A DNA stretch of 64,000 nt from Avimonas intestinalis (lineage in GTDB: Bacteria > Bacillota > Clostridia > Oscillospirales > Acutalibacteraceae). The position numbers were made by a program, and so were the translations under genes. The stretch covers positions 6,306 through 70,305 of the forward strand of contig CAJFID010000011.1 of NCBI GenBank assembly GCA_904380375.1. Direction: 5' to 3'. Below the pieces are notes generated by a model. The model had not been told where the DNA came from and did not search any database. It saw nothing but the letters and a program-made list of their open reading frames with translations. Shown here piece after piece: positions 1-9,037 of this stretch (position 1 is the stretch's first letter; each line of letters opens with the position of its first letter).

Positions 1-32
1 GCAAAGCGGGCGCTTTTCCCAGCGTCGCTGCA

Positions 33-890
33 CTAAAAAGCGACGATTACGCCGCCGTCGTTGGCATACATGGCGGAAAGCGCGCCGGTCGGCACCAGGA
101 TCACCTCTTTGAGCGCCGCGCATTTCTCGACCAGCGCCTCCTTCAAGGCGGCCGCCCGCTCCGGGCAATGGCAAAACGCCAGCACAAGACGAACCGAGCG
201 TTCCCTGGCCCCGGCCGTCCGCTCTGCCACCACCTCCGTCAGCCGGTGCAGCGCATTGCGGATGCCGCGGGCCTTGGCGACCAGCTTGACGTCCCCATGG
301 CCGTTGTCCCCCATAATCGGGCATAGGGAAAGCACCGAGGCCAGCAGACCCGACACCTTGCTCAGCCGGCCGCTTTTCACAAAGTTTCCGAGATCCTCAA
401 GGACAAAAAGGGTGCGCATCTTGGCGATAAACGCATCCGCCAGGGGGATAATCTCATCAAAGGCCAGTCCCTCTTCTATGCGCTCATGCAGGAATAGGGC
501 GAGCAGGACCTCCCCAGCGGAGGCGCTTTCCGAGTCAAACACATGGATTTTCTTTTCAGGGGAATCCTCCCGGACCAGTTCCGCCGCCACCCGCGCCGCG
601 TTGTAGGAGCCGCTCAGCTTGCTGGAAAGGGTCACGACAAAGCACTCCGAAGCGGTACGCATAGGGGCGGCGTATTCCTCGGCGGAGGGGCAGGCGGAGC
701 TGGCCCCCTGCTTGGAACGCGCCATATCCGCGATTAAGGCCGGTACATCTGCCGTCCCGTCGTCAATGTATTCCGCGCCCCCGGCCACCGTTACCTTGAG
801 GGGCGCAACCTCCGCCCCAAGCTGTTCCCTGAGCGCGGGCGTCAAATCGCAGCAGCTGTCTACAATCAATCGAATACCGCTTTTTTTCAT
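33..890 (-). CDS. DegV family fatty-acid-binding protein (FakB-like)
   Basis: The 285-residue protein has the usual DegV length. The N-terminal strand with VDSCCDLTPAL, the central SSKLSGSYNAAR segment and the FVKSGRLSKVSG segment are DegV family landmarks. In this family a two-domain fold binds one fatty acid and, where characterised (FakB), presents it to the kinase FakA for phosphorylation, feeding PlsX/PlsY phospholipid synthesis. No fakA is seen in the window. The start ATG at 890 follows GGGAGG and a good promoter at 970-998, so it appears to be monocistronic. It runs leftward, away from the sucrose island's end. The fatty acid-binding call is family knowledge; the ligand is not predictable. 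Confidence 0.9.
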   Translation of the reverse strand: MKKSGIRLIVDSCCDLTPALREQLGAEVAPLKVTVAGGAEYIDDGTADVPALIADMARSKQGASSACPSAEEYAAPMRTASECFVVTLSSKLSGSYNAARVAAELVREDSPEKKIHVFDSESASAGEVLLALFLHERIEEGLAFDEIIPLADAFIAKMRTLFVLEDLGNFVKSGRLSKVSGLLASVLSLCPIMGDNGHGDVKLVAKARGIRNALHRLTEVVAERTAGARERSVRLVLAFCHCPERAAALKEALVEKCAALKEVILVPTGALSAMYANDGGVIVAF

Positions 891-903
891 GGTTAGCCTC
901 CCG

Positions 904-944
904 GTTTGAAATGAGATGGATCACAAGAGAAATCTATTTCAAAC
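904..944. repeat. 9-bp inverted repeat in the degV leader
   Basis: GTTTGAAAT (904-912) and ATTTCAAAC (936-944) are perfect inverted copies separated by 23 bases. They lie between the promoter and the ATG of the DegV gene, so an operator or a leader stem-loop is possible. No regulator can be named. Confidence 0.5.
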
Positions 945-969
945 ATCTCTTTATCTAGTTTTTGATACC

Positions 970-998
970 ATGATATCATACGTTTCTCATTTCGTCAA
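970..998 (-). promoter_or_regulatory. sigma-A promoter of the degV gene
   Basis: On the minus strand the -35 is TTGACG (998-993) and the -10 is TATCAT (975-970), with a 17-base spacer. It lies about 80 bases upstream of the degV ATG, and the region is AT-rich against a GC-rich background. Confidence 0.75.
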
Positions 999-1000
999 CT

Positions 1001-1304
1001 TCCCACCATAGTATGCCATTCTCTATGGGTGCCATACCATCGCCGCTGCCTGCCCCCAGTTTTGAAGTACGAGGGACGTAGGCAGCGCGGCAAAGCCCGG
1101 GCAGTTCTGCCCTCTGCCGGGAGGAAAAGGGGACGTTCCCTTTCACGCCACGGCGGGGTGGCCCGGAAAAGCACGCCTTCCGTTCGCCTGCGGCGCAGAG
1201 CCGCGCTTTCCCAGCCCCTATGTATCATTCCTATGGCTCCACATCCCCTTTCGCCATCGCCGTGGGTTCTTGCACGCGGGCAAGCGGCCGCCTGCTTCCG
1301 CCCG
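1001..1304. other. intergenic region without a supported gene
   Basis: About 300 bases between the fructokinase stop and the degV promoter. Open frames exist on both strands, but their Arg/Pro/Gly-rich translations look like GC-rich noise. An imperfect palindrome around AAAGGGGACGTTCCCTTT near 1119-1137 is the only structure noticed. No clear terminator for the sugar operon was seen. Confidence 0.5.
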
Positions 1305-2300
1305 CTATCCGGCATCCGGAAGCGACCGCAGATAGGCTTCCGTCTCCGCCAGGGTGGGGAGGGCGGGAATCCCCCCTTTTTTGGTGGTGGTCAGGGAACC
1401 GACCGCGTTGGCAAAGCGGACGTCGGCCTGAAGCGCCGCCCCGTCTTTAACGTATACGCCCGCGTCTCCGCCTCGCCGCAGCAGACGGGACAAAAAGCCG
1501 CCGGTAAAGGCATCCCCCGCGCCGGTGGTATCGATGGTTTTTGCGGGGAAGCCGCCGACGCGCACCGATACGCCCGGCAGGCCCCGCCCGCCCCCGGCAT
1601 AGGCGTAGCAGCCCTCCGGCCCAAGCGTCGCCAGCACAACCCGGCAGCCAAAGCGCTCGGCCAGCAGCCGCGCGCCCCTCTCCGGCTCGGTTTCACCGGT
1701 CAGGAACGCCAATTCCTCCTGCGATACCTTCAGAATATCCGTATAGGGCGCGGCCCGCAGGATCCATTCCTTGGCCTCTCCCTCGTCCGGCCAGAGGCTG
1801 AGCCGCAGGTTCGGGTCGAACGCCACCGTGGCGCCGGCCCGGCGCGCCAGCTCCGCCGCGGCAAGACTTGCTTCGCGGGAAGGCCCTTCCGCCATGAGCA
1901 CCGACGAGAAAAAGAAGATCCGCGCGCCCTCGATCGCCTGCCGGTCGAGTTCCTCCGGCGTGAGCATCGTATCCGCGCCACCGTGGCGGTAAAAGCTGAA
2001 GGAACGGTCCCCCGCCTCATTGAGATGGACAAAAGCCAGGGTGGTCGGATGCTCCTTATCCATACGCAGGCCGTCTGTATTCACCCCGTTATCCCGCAGG
2101 ATCCCCCGCAGGGCGCGGCCGAACGCATCGTCCCCCACCTTGCCCAAAAAGGCCGTATCCGCCCCCAGCTTGGCAGCGGCACAGGCCATATTCGCCGGGC
2201 CGCCGCCGGGATTGCGTTCAAACAGCGGGCTGCCGTTTTCGCTTTTCCCGCAGGGTGTAAAGTCGATCAGAAGTTCCCCCAAAGATACCAGATCCGCCAT
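1305..2300 (-). CDS. PfkB-family carbohydrate kinase, probable fructokinase
   Basis: 331 residues from the ATG at 2300, chosen because AAGGAGG precedes it and because MADLVSLGELLIDFTP is the normal family N-terminus; the frame stays open further upstream without family similarity. PfkB signatures are present: GGGPANMACAAAKLG near residue 40 and DTTGAGDAFTGGF near residue 260 (catalytic Asp in GAGD). It is the last gene of the leftward sucrose island, after GH32. The likely reaction is ATP-dependent phosphorylation of the fructose released by sucrose phosphorylase and GH32. Substrate assignment rests on context; 2-keto-3-deoxygluconate or ribokinase-type relatives share the same motifs. Confidence 0.88.
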   Translation of the reverse strand: MADLVSLGELLIDFTPCGKSENGSPLFERNPGGGPANMACAAAKLGADTAFLGKVGDDAFGRALRGILRDNGVNTDGLRMDKEHPTTLAFVHLNEAGDRSFSFYRHGGADTMLTPEELDRQAIEGARIFFFSSVLMAEGPSREASLAAAELARRAGATVAFDPNLRLSLWPDEGEAKEWILRAAPYTDILKVSQEELAFLTGETEPERGARLLAERFGCRVVLATLGPEGCYAYAGGGRGLPGVSVRVGGFPAKTIDTTGAGDAFTGGFLSRLLRRGGDAGVYVKDGAALQADVRFANAVGSLTTTKKGGIPALPTLAETEAYLRSLPDAG

Positions 2301-2464
2301 GGCTATACCTCCTTGCCGAAATTTCTCGGCTTTTTTGTATTGCTCTGTCCCGCCACGCCCCTTGCTGAGCCAGTGCGCCTGCGCCTCTGGCCGGAGGCCG
2401 CCCCAAGAGATTTCCTCCGTACGCCCACCCCGCTTCCAAGACGGTCGGCGCGGCCCGAGCGGCC

Positions 2465-4072
2465 TTAGAAGGCCGATTGCCGGCTGCGGAGGAACAGGGG
2501 GATCAGCGCCGCCTCCCCCTCCCCGTCTATCCGGCAGGCGACCCGCCCGGCGAGAACCGGCGCAGTTTCGCACGCCATCACCGCCGTGCCGTCCTGCGCA
2601 TATATCTCCACAATCCCGGTATCCGCGATCAGCCGCAGGGAAAGCGGCTGATCCGGCGCGTAGGAAAACGACCGGTCGGCCAGCGCCGAAACGAACCGGC
2701 AGACGCCGGTTTCCCCGTCCGCCTCAAGCCGCCCGCAGGGCAGCTCGGCGGTCAGGCGGCCGCTGCGCAAAGCAACCGCCAGCTCGTAAACGCCCTCAAC
2801 CTCCGCACCGCCGCCGTCCAAGACAAGACGGGGGCCGCGCAGCCGCGCCAGCTCCCGCACGGGGCGCATACGCAGGCGGAGATCCACGGTCAGGGACAGT
2901 TCAACCGGGAGCGCCATCATCCCGGTATAGGGCAGCCACCCCTCTCCGCCGCCGGGAGGGTTCGGCGTGCGCAGCCAGGACAGGCTGACCGTGCGTCCGT
3001 CCTCCAGGCCGGAAAAGGTCTGCGCCGCATAGGGCAGCAGGGTCACGCCAGGTTGGGGCGCCTGCCCGGGGGGATTGACGCTTCCTCCCGCATAGGCGCA
3101 GCGGCGGGGGGCCTGCGGATAAAAGCGGGTGCCGTCAAACCCGCCCACGAAATAATAGCCGTCCGCCGTCCAGAAAACCCAGTGCCGGGAGCCGTCGTCC
3201 GCCGCCAGCTCAAAGAGGTCGGGGCATTCCCACGCCCCCGGCAGGCAAAGACGGCTGGCCTCCCGCCAGTGCAGGAGGTCGGCGGACCGGTAAAGGGCGA
3301 ATTCCTCGCCCGAAAGATACAGGGCCATCCCATACGTTTTGGTCGGGGCGTGGGAAAAAACCTTGGGGTCCCGCGCGCCCTCCGCCGCAGCGGGGACCAT
3401 CACCCGCCCCGTCTTTTCCAGCCTCATCCCGTCCGGCGAGCCCACGGCCAGATATTGTTCAAACGGCCGGCCCGCCGACCAGCGGTTGGTGCCGCCGGCG
3501 GCGGTGTAATAATACAAAACGCGGCCCGGCCCATACCCCGCCGCGCCGGCGTCGTCCCGCACCGCGCTGCCCGAATACATCGTCCCCGTCCCGTCCGGAT
3601 GCAGGACCGGGTCGTCCCACTGCCATTGCAGCAAATCCGGGCTGTGCGCATGGCCCCAGGTCATATTCCCCCACGCCACGTCGTAGGGGTTGTACTGGTA
3701 GTAGAGGTGATAATTTCCCTGGAAATACACCAGGCCGTTCGGGTCGTTGATCCACCCCACCGGCGGGGTAAAATGCAGGAGCGGGCGGGGGCAGGCCGGC
3801 GGAGCCGGCGGCGCGTCCGCGTCCTTCAGGCAGGCCGCCCAGCCGGCGGGGGCCCCTTCAAAGCGCAGGGTGCGCCCACGGTAATCGGCGGCCCGCAGGC
3901 AGGCATAAAACCCTCCCGTTTCCTCAGCCGGCGCGCCGGCTTCCGGCAGGGCGCAGGGGATTTCCATCTCAAACGCTTTCTCCCGCCCGCAGACGATCTC
4001 CACATGCCGCTTGGGTGCGCCCGGATGAACGGGAAGCCACAGGTAATCGCCTTGGACAGCCCTTTGCTCCAA
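2465..4072 (-). CDS. Glycoside hydrolase family 32 (sucrose/fructan beta-fructosidase)
   Basis: 535 residues. After an N-terminal beta-rich region of about 90 residues comes GWINDPNGLVYFQGNYHLYY, with the GH32 nucleophile Asp in NDPNG. RDPKVF supplies the transition-state Asp and WECPDLF the acid/base Glu. The C-terminal 150 residues form the usual beta-sandwich. No signal peptide is visible, so it should act in the cytoplasm on imported sucrose or short fructo-oligosaccharides. The start is TTG at 4072, eight bases after GGAGG. A consensus-like promoter lies just upstream, so it and the kinase downstream can be expressed apart from the transporter. Sucrose-6-phosphate hydrolase is an alternative, but no PTS gene is nearby. 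Confidence 0.9.
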   Translation of the reverse strand: MEQRAVQGDYLWLPVHPGAPKRHVEIVCGREKAFEMEIPCALPEAGAPAEETGGFYACLRAADYRGRTLRFEGAPAGWAACLKDADAPPAPPACPRPLLHFTPPVGWINDPNGLVYFQGNYHLYYQYNPYDVAWGNMTWGHAHSPDLLQWQWDDPVLHPDGTGTMYSGSAVRDDAGAAGYGPGRVLYYYTAAGGTNRWSAGRPFEQYLAVGSPDGMRLEKTGRVMVPAAAEGARDPKVFSHAPTKTYGMALYLSGEEFALYRSADLLHWREASRLCLPGAWECPDLFELAADDGSRHWVFWTADGYYFVGGFDGTRFYPQAPRRCAYAGGSVNPPGQAPQPGVTLLPYAAQTFSGLEDGRTVSLSWLRTPNPPGGGEGWLPYTGMMALPVELSLTVDLRLRMRPVRELARLRGPRLVLDGGGAEVEGVYELAVALRSGRLTAELPCGRLEADGETGVCRFVSALADRSFSYAPDQPLSLRLIADTGIVEIYAQDGTAVMACETAPVLAGRVACRIDGEGEAALIPLFLRSRQSAF

Positions 4073-4157
4073 CCCGGTCCCCTCCTCTTCTCTTCGCTTT
4101 GCTCGGATCCTTCCCCGGCCTTAGCCCGGCCTCTGCCGGCGTCCCCTGTCCGGTTTC

Positions 4158-4185
4158 AGTATACCGCGATCCCCGGCGCTGTCAA
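4158..4185 (-). promoter_or_regulatory. sigma-A promoter of the GH32 gene
   Basis: Minus-strand TTGACA (4185-4180), a 16-base spacer and TATACT (4163-4158) lie about 85 bases upstream of the GH32 TTG start. It splits the sucrose island into a transporter transcript and a hydrolase-kinase transcript. Confidence 0.75.
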
Positions 4186-4221
4186 GACGGGTACAAGCCG
4201 CCGGGGATGCAACGGGCCGCC

Positions 4222-5094
4222 CTACGCTTTGACCGCGCCGGAGATCACACCCGAGATGATCTGCCTTTGCAGGAACACATACAGCAGGATCACCGGCAGC
4301 GCCGTCAGGCAGAGGGCCGCCATGATCGCGCCGTAGTCCACCGTATAAGCGCCGTAAAAGGAGTAGGTGGAAAGCGGCAGGGTATAGGCGCTTTTATTGT
4401 TGGAAAGGATCAGGCTGGGGAGCAGGTAGTCGTTCCATACCCACAGTACATCAAGCACCACGATGGTCGCGGTGGTCGGCTTCATCAGGGGGAACACCAC
4501 ACGGAAAAAGGCCTGGAGCCGGCTGCACCCGTCAAGCGTCGCCGCTTCCTCCAGGGACAAGGGGATCCCGCTGCGGATGAAGCCGTGGTAGATAAAGACC
4601 GCCATGCTCACGCCGAAGCCGACGTTCATGGCAATGAGGGTATACGGGTTCCCCAGCATGTGCAGCGTCCCGCCGTAAATTGACACCAGCGGGATCATAA
4701 TCACCTGGAAGGGGACGATCATCGCCGCGATCATCGCGCCGAAAAACAGCTTGTTGAATTTCCAGTCATAGCGGACGAAAAACCAGGCGGTCATAGAGGA
4801 AATCAGCACGATCAGCGCGACGCTGACCACCGTAACCAGCAGGGAATTGGCGAAGGAACGGAGAAAATCCATCCGTTCAAACGCCTTTGTGAAATTATCC
4901 AGCGTCACCCCTTTGGGGTCAACCAGGGCCAGGGGCGACTTCAGGATGGCGCCGTTGCTTTTAAAGGCGTTGATCACCACGAGGAAAAAGGGGGCCATAT
5001 ACAGAAGCAGCAGCGCAAAAAGCAGCACCGTTTTCACAAGGGCCCCGGCTTTTTTCCCCTGCCCTGCGCGCCGTCCCGTTTGATCCTGCGTCAC
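4222..5094 (-). CDS. Carbohydrate ABC transporter permease (MalG type)
   Basis: 290 residues from a GTG at 5094, preceded by AGGGAGG; the GTGA overlaps the stop of the upstream permease by four bases. The longer upstream frame is not transporter-like. Six hydrophobic helices are visible, beginning VKTVLLFALLLLYMAPFFLV. The inner-membrane EAA loop reads EEAATLDGCSRLQAFFRVVFP, matching the EAAxxDGA...P consensus that contacts the ATPase. With the other permease and the binding protein it forms a CUT1-type importer. No ATPase gene lies in the island, so a shared MsmK-like ATPase elsewhere is inferred. Substrate, by context, is sucrose or short fructans. Confidence 0.93.
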   Translation of the reverse strand: MTQDQTGRRAGQGKKAGALVKTVLLFALLLLYMAPFFLVVINAFKSNGAILKSPLALVDPKGVTLDNFTKAFERMDFLRSFANSLLVTVVSVALIVLISSMTAWFFVRYDWKFNKLFFGAMIAAMIVPFQVIMIPLVSIYGGTLHMLGNPYTLIAMNVGFGVSMAVFIYHGFIRSGIPLSLEEAATLDGCSRLQAFFRVVFPLMKPTTATIVVLDVLWVWNDYLLPSLILSNNKSAYTLPLSTYSFYGAYTVDYGAIMAALCLTALPVILLYVFLQRQIISGVISGAVKA

Positions 5095-5966
5095 GCCTCC
5101 ACCTCCCTGCGTTTGCCGAGCACGACCTGGGTGATGCAGATGGCGGCGACCACCACGAACAGGACGAAGGCCTCCGCCTGCCCCACCCCGTATTCGCGGG
5201 ACAGGAACGCCTTGTCGTACACATGCATGGCCACCATCCGGGTCGCGTTGTACGGCCCTCCGTCGGTGAGGGAAAGGTTCAGGTCGTACACCATAAAGCA
5301 TCGCTGGATGGACAAAAACAGGCAGATGACAAAGCTGGGCGCCATCAGGGGCAGCACGATCTTCCGGGTCGTCTGCCAGGAGGTGCAGCCGTCAATACCC
5401 GCCGCCTCAATCAGGTCGCGGGGGATCCCCATAAAGCCGGCGACGTAAATGATCATCATGTAGCCGGAATACTGCCAGACCGTCACGATCACCATCGCCC
5501 AGAACGCCTTGGCAGGATCCCCCAGGAAGGTGTTCGCAAAAAAGGGGATGCTGTCGCCCAGCGCCGTAAGCGCGCGGTTAAACACAAACTGCCAGATAAA
5601 TCCGAGGACGATCCCGCCGATCAGGTTGGGGGTAAAGAAGGCGGAGCGCAGGAAGTTCTGCCCTTTCACGCCGCTGGTGAGCAGATACGCCAGCACAAAC
5701 GCCAGCAGGTTGATGAGGAAAACCGAAACGACGACATAGCGTATAGTCAGCCACAGGGACTGCCAAAACGCGCCGTCCGCAAAAACCGCCCGGTAGTTTT
5801 CCAGCCATACAAAATCCTTCGCCTGGGAGATACCGTTCCAGTTGGTAAAGGTCAGGTACAGCCCGTAAATTACCGGGACCACGACCACGGCGCTGAAGAA
5901 AAACAGCGCCGGAAAGCCGAAGGTCAGGAACACCTTCGCCCTGCCCAGCCTGGTTTTTTCGCCCAT
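5091..5966 (-). CDS. Carbohydrate ABC transporter permease (MalF/UgpA type)
   Basis: 291 residues from the ATG at 5966, which follows GAAAGGTGG. The first helix is VFLTFGFPALFFFSAVVVVP, then the conserved GLYLTFTNWNG found in CUT1 permeases. The EAA loop reads IEAAGIDGCTSWQTTRKIVLP. It is followed with a four-base overlap by the MalG-type partner and preceded by the binding protein gene, so the order is binding protein, permease, permease. It forms the membrane channel together with its partner. Confidence 0.93.
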   Translation of the reverse strand: MGEKTRLGRAKVFLTFGFPALFFFSAVVVVPVIYGLYLTFTNWNGISQAKDFVWLENYRAVFADGAFWQSLWLTIRYVVVSVFLINLLAFVLAYLLTSGVKGQNFLRSAFFTPNLIGGIVLGFIWQFVFNRALTALGDSIPFFANTFLGDPAKAFWAMVIVTVWQYSGYMMIIYVAGFMGIPRDLIEAAGIDGCTSWQTTRKIVLPLMAPSFVICLFLSIQRCFMVYDLNLSLTDGGPYNATRMVAMHVYDKAFLSREYGVGQAEAFVLFVVVAAICITQVVLGKRREVEA

Positions 5967-6052
5967 AGGAACCACCTTTCCGAGAAAACTTGCACACGCC
6001 GCCGGCCATTCCACCTGTAAACGGGAAGAGGCGGGGCGCCGCCGGCGGGGCG

Positions 6053-7333
6053 CTACGCCTTGCCCTTCCAATACGTTTCAACGGCGGAGGCCAGCCCTGC
6101 GCGGTCAATCCGCCCCGCCAGATATTCCTGCATTGAGCCGCCGAGCGCCGACCAATGGTCGGACGGCACAATCGGGCTGAACGCAATTTTCCCCTCGGCC
6201 ACATAGGACTTCACGGCCTTGCTTAAGGGATCCGCGGGCTCATTGGGATTATTGTCAAACGCCGGGACCATATTCAAGGTTTCCACCACCTGCTTCTGCC
6301 CCACGGGATCGGCATACAGCCAATTCAGGAAATCCTTGGCCATCTGCTGCTCCTCCTCGGTGGCCTTCACCCGGTCAATCATAATCTGCTTGGAGCCGGA
6401 GCCCACCAGCGTCGTATTGGCAAAGTCCTGCGCGTCGTTGCCCATCGGCAGCGGCATCAGGCCGAATTCCGCCGTGGAATCCTCGTCCAGGAAGGCGGCC
6501 ATGTTCGGCCACGCCCAGTTGCCGTTGTACCAGAACGCCACCTTGCCCTCCACGATATAGGAGGGATCGACCGCATAGTCGGCCGCCATCGGGTCCGCCT
6601 TGCTGATATTGTTCGCCTTCAGCAGGTCAAAGGTATCCATCAATTGATTGAAGCGGGTGTTTTCCGCCACATCCGCCGTCCCGGCGCGCAGCTCGCCCAG
6701 GAAGGCCTCCCGGCCCTCTTCGGTGTCGGCCTGGGCCTCGTACAGGGTGCCCAGGACGTGGGAGCCCAGGGACCAATCCTCTTTGGTGACCGCAACCGGG
6801 GTTTCCATCCCGTTGGCCTTCAGCTCGTCCAGCAGTACCCGGAAGGTCTCGTAGGTGTTGTACGCCGCTGGGTCAAAGGAATGGCCCAGCGTTTTCTCAA
6901 TCGCCGTTTTGTTGTAGATCAGGCCCTTGCCCTCAACCCCCATGGGGAAGGAATACACCTTGCCGTCCAGCGGGTAGGTCTGCCCGCCGGCGTCCTTGGC
7001 CCATTCCTCATCCGACAGGTCGAGCGCCTTTTCCTCATATAAGGCGGCGACATCGCTGATATCCAGCATCGCCAGGGTGGGCGGGTTCCCGGCATTGTAC
7101 ATAGAGGAGATCGTGGCAAAGGGGGAGGCGCCGGTCGGCGCGGCGGTAATCTCCACCGTGACGCCGGTTTCCTCTTTGTACAGCTCCGCCAGATCCTCAA
7201 ATTCCGCCTGGATCTCGCCTTTGGTATTCAGCATGGTAATCCTTTTGCCGTCGTCCTTGCCGCCGCAGCCCGCCAAAACGAGGGGTACGCTGGCGGCGGC
7301 CAGCACGCCGAGCAAGCGCAGTTTCCTTTTCAT
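6053..7333 (-). CDS. ABC transporter sugar-binding lipoprotein
   Basis: 426 residues. The N-terminus is a lipoprotein signal: MKRKLRLLGVLAAAS then VLAGC, with the lipobox Cys at residue 23. The rest resembles extracellular family 1 solute-binding proteins (ITMLNTKGEIQAEFEDLAELY at the start of the mature domain, which exceeds no motif certainty). AAGGAG lies before the ATG. It sits between the sucrose phosphorylase and the two permeases, so it probably captures sucrose or short fructo-oligosaccharides outside the cell. The ligand is inferred from neighbours only. Confidence 0.9.
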   Translation of the reverse strand: MKRKLRLLGVLAAASVPLVLAGCGGKDDGKRITMLNTKGEIQAEFEDLAELYKEETGVTVEITAAPTGASPFATISSMYNAGNPPTLAMLDISDVAALYEEKALDLSDEEWAKDAGGQTYPLDGKVYSFPMGVEGKGLIYNKTAIEKTLGHSFDPAAYNTYETFRVLLDELKANGMETPVAVTKEDWSLGSHVLGTLYEAQADTEEGREAFLGELRAGTADVAENTRFNQLMDTFDLLKANNISKADPMAADYAVDPSYIVEGKVAFWYNGNWAWPNMAAFLDEDSTAEFGLMPLPMGNDAQDFANTTLVGSGSKQIMIDRVKATEEEQQMAKDFLNWLYADPVGQKQVVETLNMVPAFDNNPNEPADPLSKAVKSYVAEGKIAFSPIVPSDHWSALGGSMQEYLAGRIDRAGLASAVETYWKGKA

Positions 7334-7387
7334 CCCGTTTTTTCCACTCCTTAGCCGGGGCCGGGCCCCGCTGTTCTTTGTTTATAG

Positions 7388-8803
7388 TTATCCAATTGAA
7401 AACGCATGGGTTTTCAGGTCCGCGTGGAGGGTCAGCCGGTGCTGCCCGTCGGTGCGGGTGATCACCAAGCCGTGCTCCCCTTCCAGGGAGACGAGGCATT
7501 CCCCGCGAAAGGCCGGATGGGTGTTGCGCAGGTGCATGAGCGCCTGCAGCTTCTGCACCACCGGCCGCCGCGTCTCCCGCGCGATCTCGTCCAGGGTATA
7601 GGCGTGCCGGTTGATATCCCGTCCCTGCCGGGTCGCTTCCAGCCGCTCAATATCGTTCGCCCCGGCCAAAGCGCCCACATAGTATACCTGCGGGATGCCG
7701 GGGGCGAAAAACTGGATCGCGCGGGCGAGCAGGTACGCCGCGTCGTCATCCCCCAGCGCCGAATAATAGGTACAGTTGATCTGGTAGATATCCAGGTTGT
7801 TGTACGCCGCGGTGTTGTAGCTTCTCTTGACGTTGGCTCCCTCCGCGAACAGGTGCTCCTTGGTCTGCTCAATCTCGCTTTCGCTCAGCAGGCCGGCCAC
7901 ATCCACCACGCCGATGCCGTCGTGGGTGTCCAAGGTGGTAAACTGCCGGCGGGGGCAGATGTCCAGCCAGTGCTTCAGCCGCTCCCCCCGGCCGGTATAC
8001 AGCGCGTGGAGCACCAGCATCGGCAGGGCGAAATCGTACACCCAATATCCCCGCCGGGCCAGCTTGAGCTGGATCGCATAATGCTCGTGTATCTCGGGCA
8101 GAATAGCCACGCTGTACGGCTCCGCCGCCTGCCGGATCTCCTCAAGCAGCCTCCAGATCTCCGGCTCCAAAAAAAAGCAGGATGTATCCGGCTTTTTGAC
8201 CGCATAGGCAAAGGCATCTAGGCGGATGATCGCCGCCCCCCGCTCGCACATCCCCTCAATGGTATCCCGGATAAAGCGGCGGGTGAGGGGCTTGGACACG
8301 TCCAGGTCAATCTGCTCCGGCCCAAAGGTACACCAGATGTCCTCCGCGGATCCGTCCGCGAATTCCGCCGTAATGAAAGGGGCGCGCGGCTTGCGCTTGT
8401 AGATCTTCTCCACCTGCTCGTTTGTCGGCGCGCCGCCCGGCCAGAAATCCCTATAACGGATGAACAGGTCCTTGTAGGGGGAATCCTCCTTACGGCGCAG
8501 GAAATCCTGGAAATAGGCAGAGGAACGGGAGATGTGGTTGACCATGAAGTCAAACATCAGGGGATGGTCGGCCGCAAGCGCCCGGATGTCGTCAAAATCG
8601 CCGAAAGCCTCGTCCACCTGGTCGTACCGCAGGGGGGCAAACCCCCGGTCGGCAGACGAGGGGAAGAAGGGCAGGATGTGTACCCCGTCGACCGTCCCCT
8701 TGAAATACCGGTCCAATACGACCTTCAGCTCCTTCAGGTTCGCCCCCAGGCTGTCCGCATAGGTAATCAGCATGATTTTGTTGCGAAATTTCTCCTTCGT
8801 CAA
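7388..8803 (-). CDS. gtfA: Sucrose phosphorylase (GH13 subfamily 18)
   Basis: 471 residues. The sequence closely follows streptococcal GtfA: MLITYADSLGANLKEL, ILPFFPSSADRGFAPL, LMFDFMVNHISRSS, and IRLDAFAYAVKK with the nucleophile Asp. ILPEIHEHYAIQ supplies the acid/base Glu, followed by TTLDTHDGIGVVDV. The enzyme converts sucrose and phosphate into glucose-1-phosphate and fructose. I chose TTG at 8803 (LTKEKFRNKIML) after AGGAAGG; an ATG at 8773 is the alternative, and the frame open to 9070 has no family similarity upstream. It heads the leftward sucrose island. A sucrose-6F-phosphate phosphorylase is a related possibility, but ABC uptake argues for unphosphorylated sucrose. Confidence 0.93.
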   Translation of the reverse strand: MTKEKFRNKIMLITYADSLGANLKELKVVLDRYFKGTVDGVHILPFFPSSADRGFAPLRYDQVDEAFGDFDDIRALAADHPLMFDFMVNHISRSSAYFQDFLRRKEDSPYKDLFIRYRDFWPGGAPTNEQVEKIYKRKPRAPFITAEFADGSAEDIWCTFGPEQIDLDVSKPLTRRFIRDTIEGMCERGAAIIRLDAFAYAVKKPDTSCFFLEPEIWRLLEEIRQAAEPYSVAILPEIHEHYAIQLKLARRGYWVYDFALPMLVLHALYTGRGERLKHWLDICPRRQFTTLDTHDGIGVVDVAGLLSESEIEQTKEHLFAEGANVKRSYNTAAYNNLDIYQINCTYYSALGDDDAAYLLARAIQFFAPGIPQVYYVGALAGANDIERLEATRQGRDINRHAYTLDEIARETRRPVVQKLQALMHLRNTHPAFRGECLVSLEGEHGLVITRTDGQHRLTLHADLKTHAFSIG

Positions 8804-9023
8804 CCCGATCCGTCCTTCCTGCGGCTGCGCTTGCGCCGCTTGGATTTCCAAAAGGGCACCGCGCCGGGCGGCAGCCACACAAGGTAGCATTCCCGAATCC
8901 CGCCCGCTCATACCTAAAAAATCAATCGGCAAGGCGGCCGCCCGGCGGCGCGCCGCCTCCCCGTCCGGAAGGGACGCCATGCGGCTCCGTCGCGGCAACG
9001 AAGGCTCCGGCCCGGTTTTTCCA

Positions 9024-9037
9024 AGAAAACGGTTGCA
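9024..9037. promoter_or_regulatory. LacI-family/cre-like operator
   Basis: AGAAAACGGTTGCA fits the LacI-family pattern TGNAANCGNTTNCA at every fixed base except the first, and the CcpA cre consensus at 12 of 14. It lies upstream of the leftward sucrose island and overlaps the -35 of the rightward promoter at 9033-9061. It could serve CcpA or a local sucrose repressor; no LacI gene is in the window. Confidence 0.45.

Noticed and set aside
1..40. Terminator of degV
   Set aside because: CGTCGCT/AGCGACG form a short stem that overlaps the stop codon, but no T-run follows inside the window.
1029..2468. 479-codon frame antisense to the fructokinase
   Set aside because: Overlaps a PfkB kinase with intact motifs; no ribosome site or family similarity.
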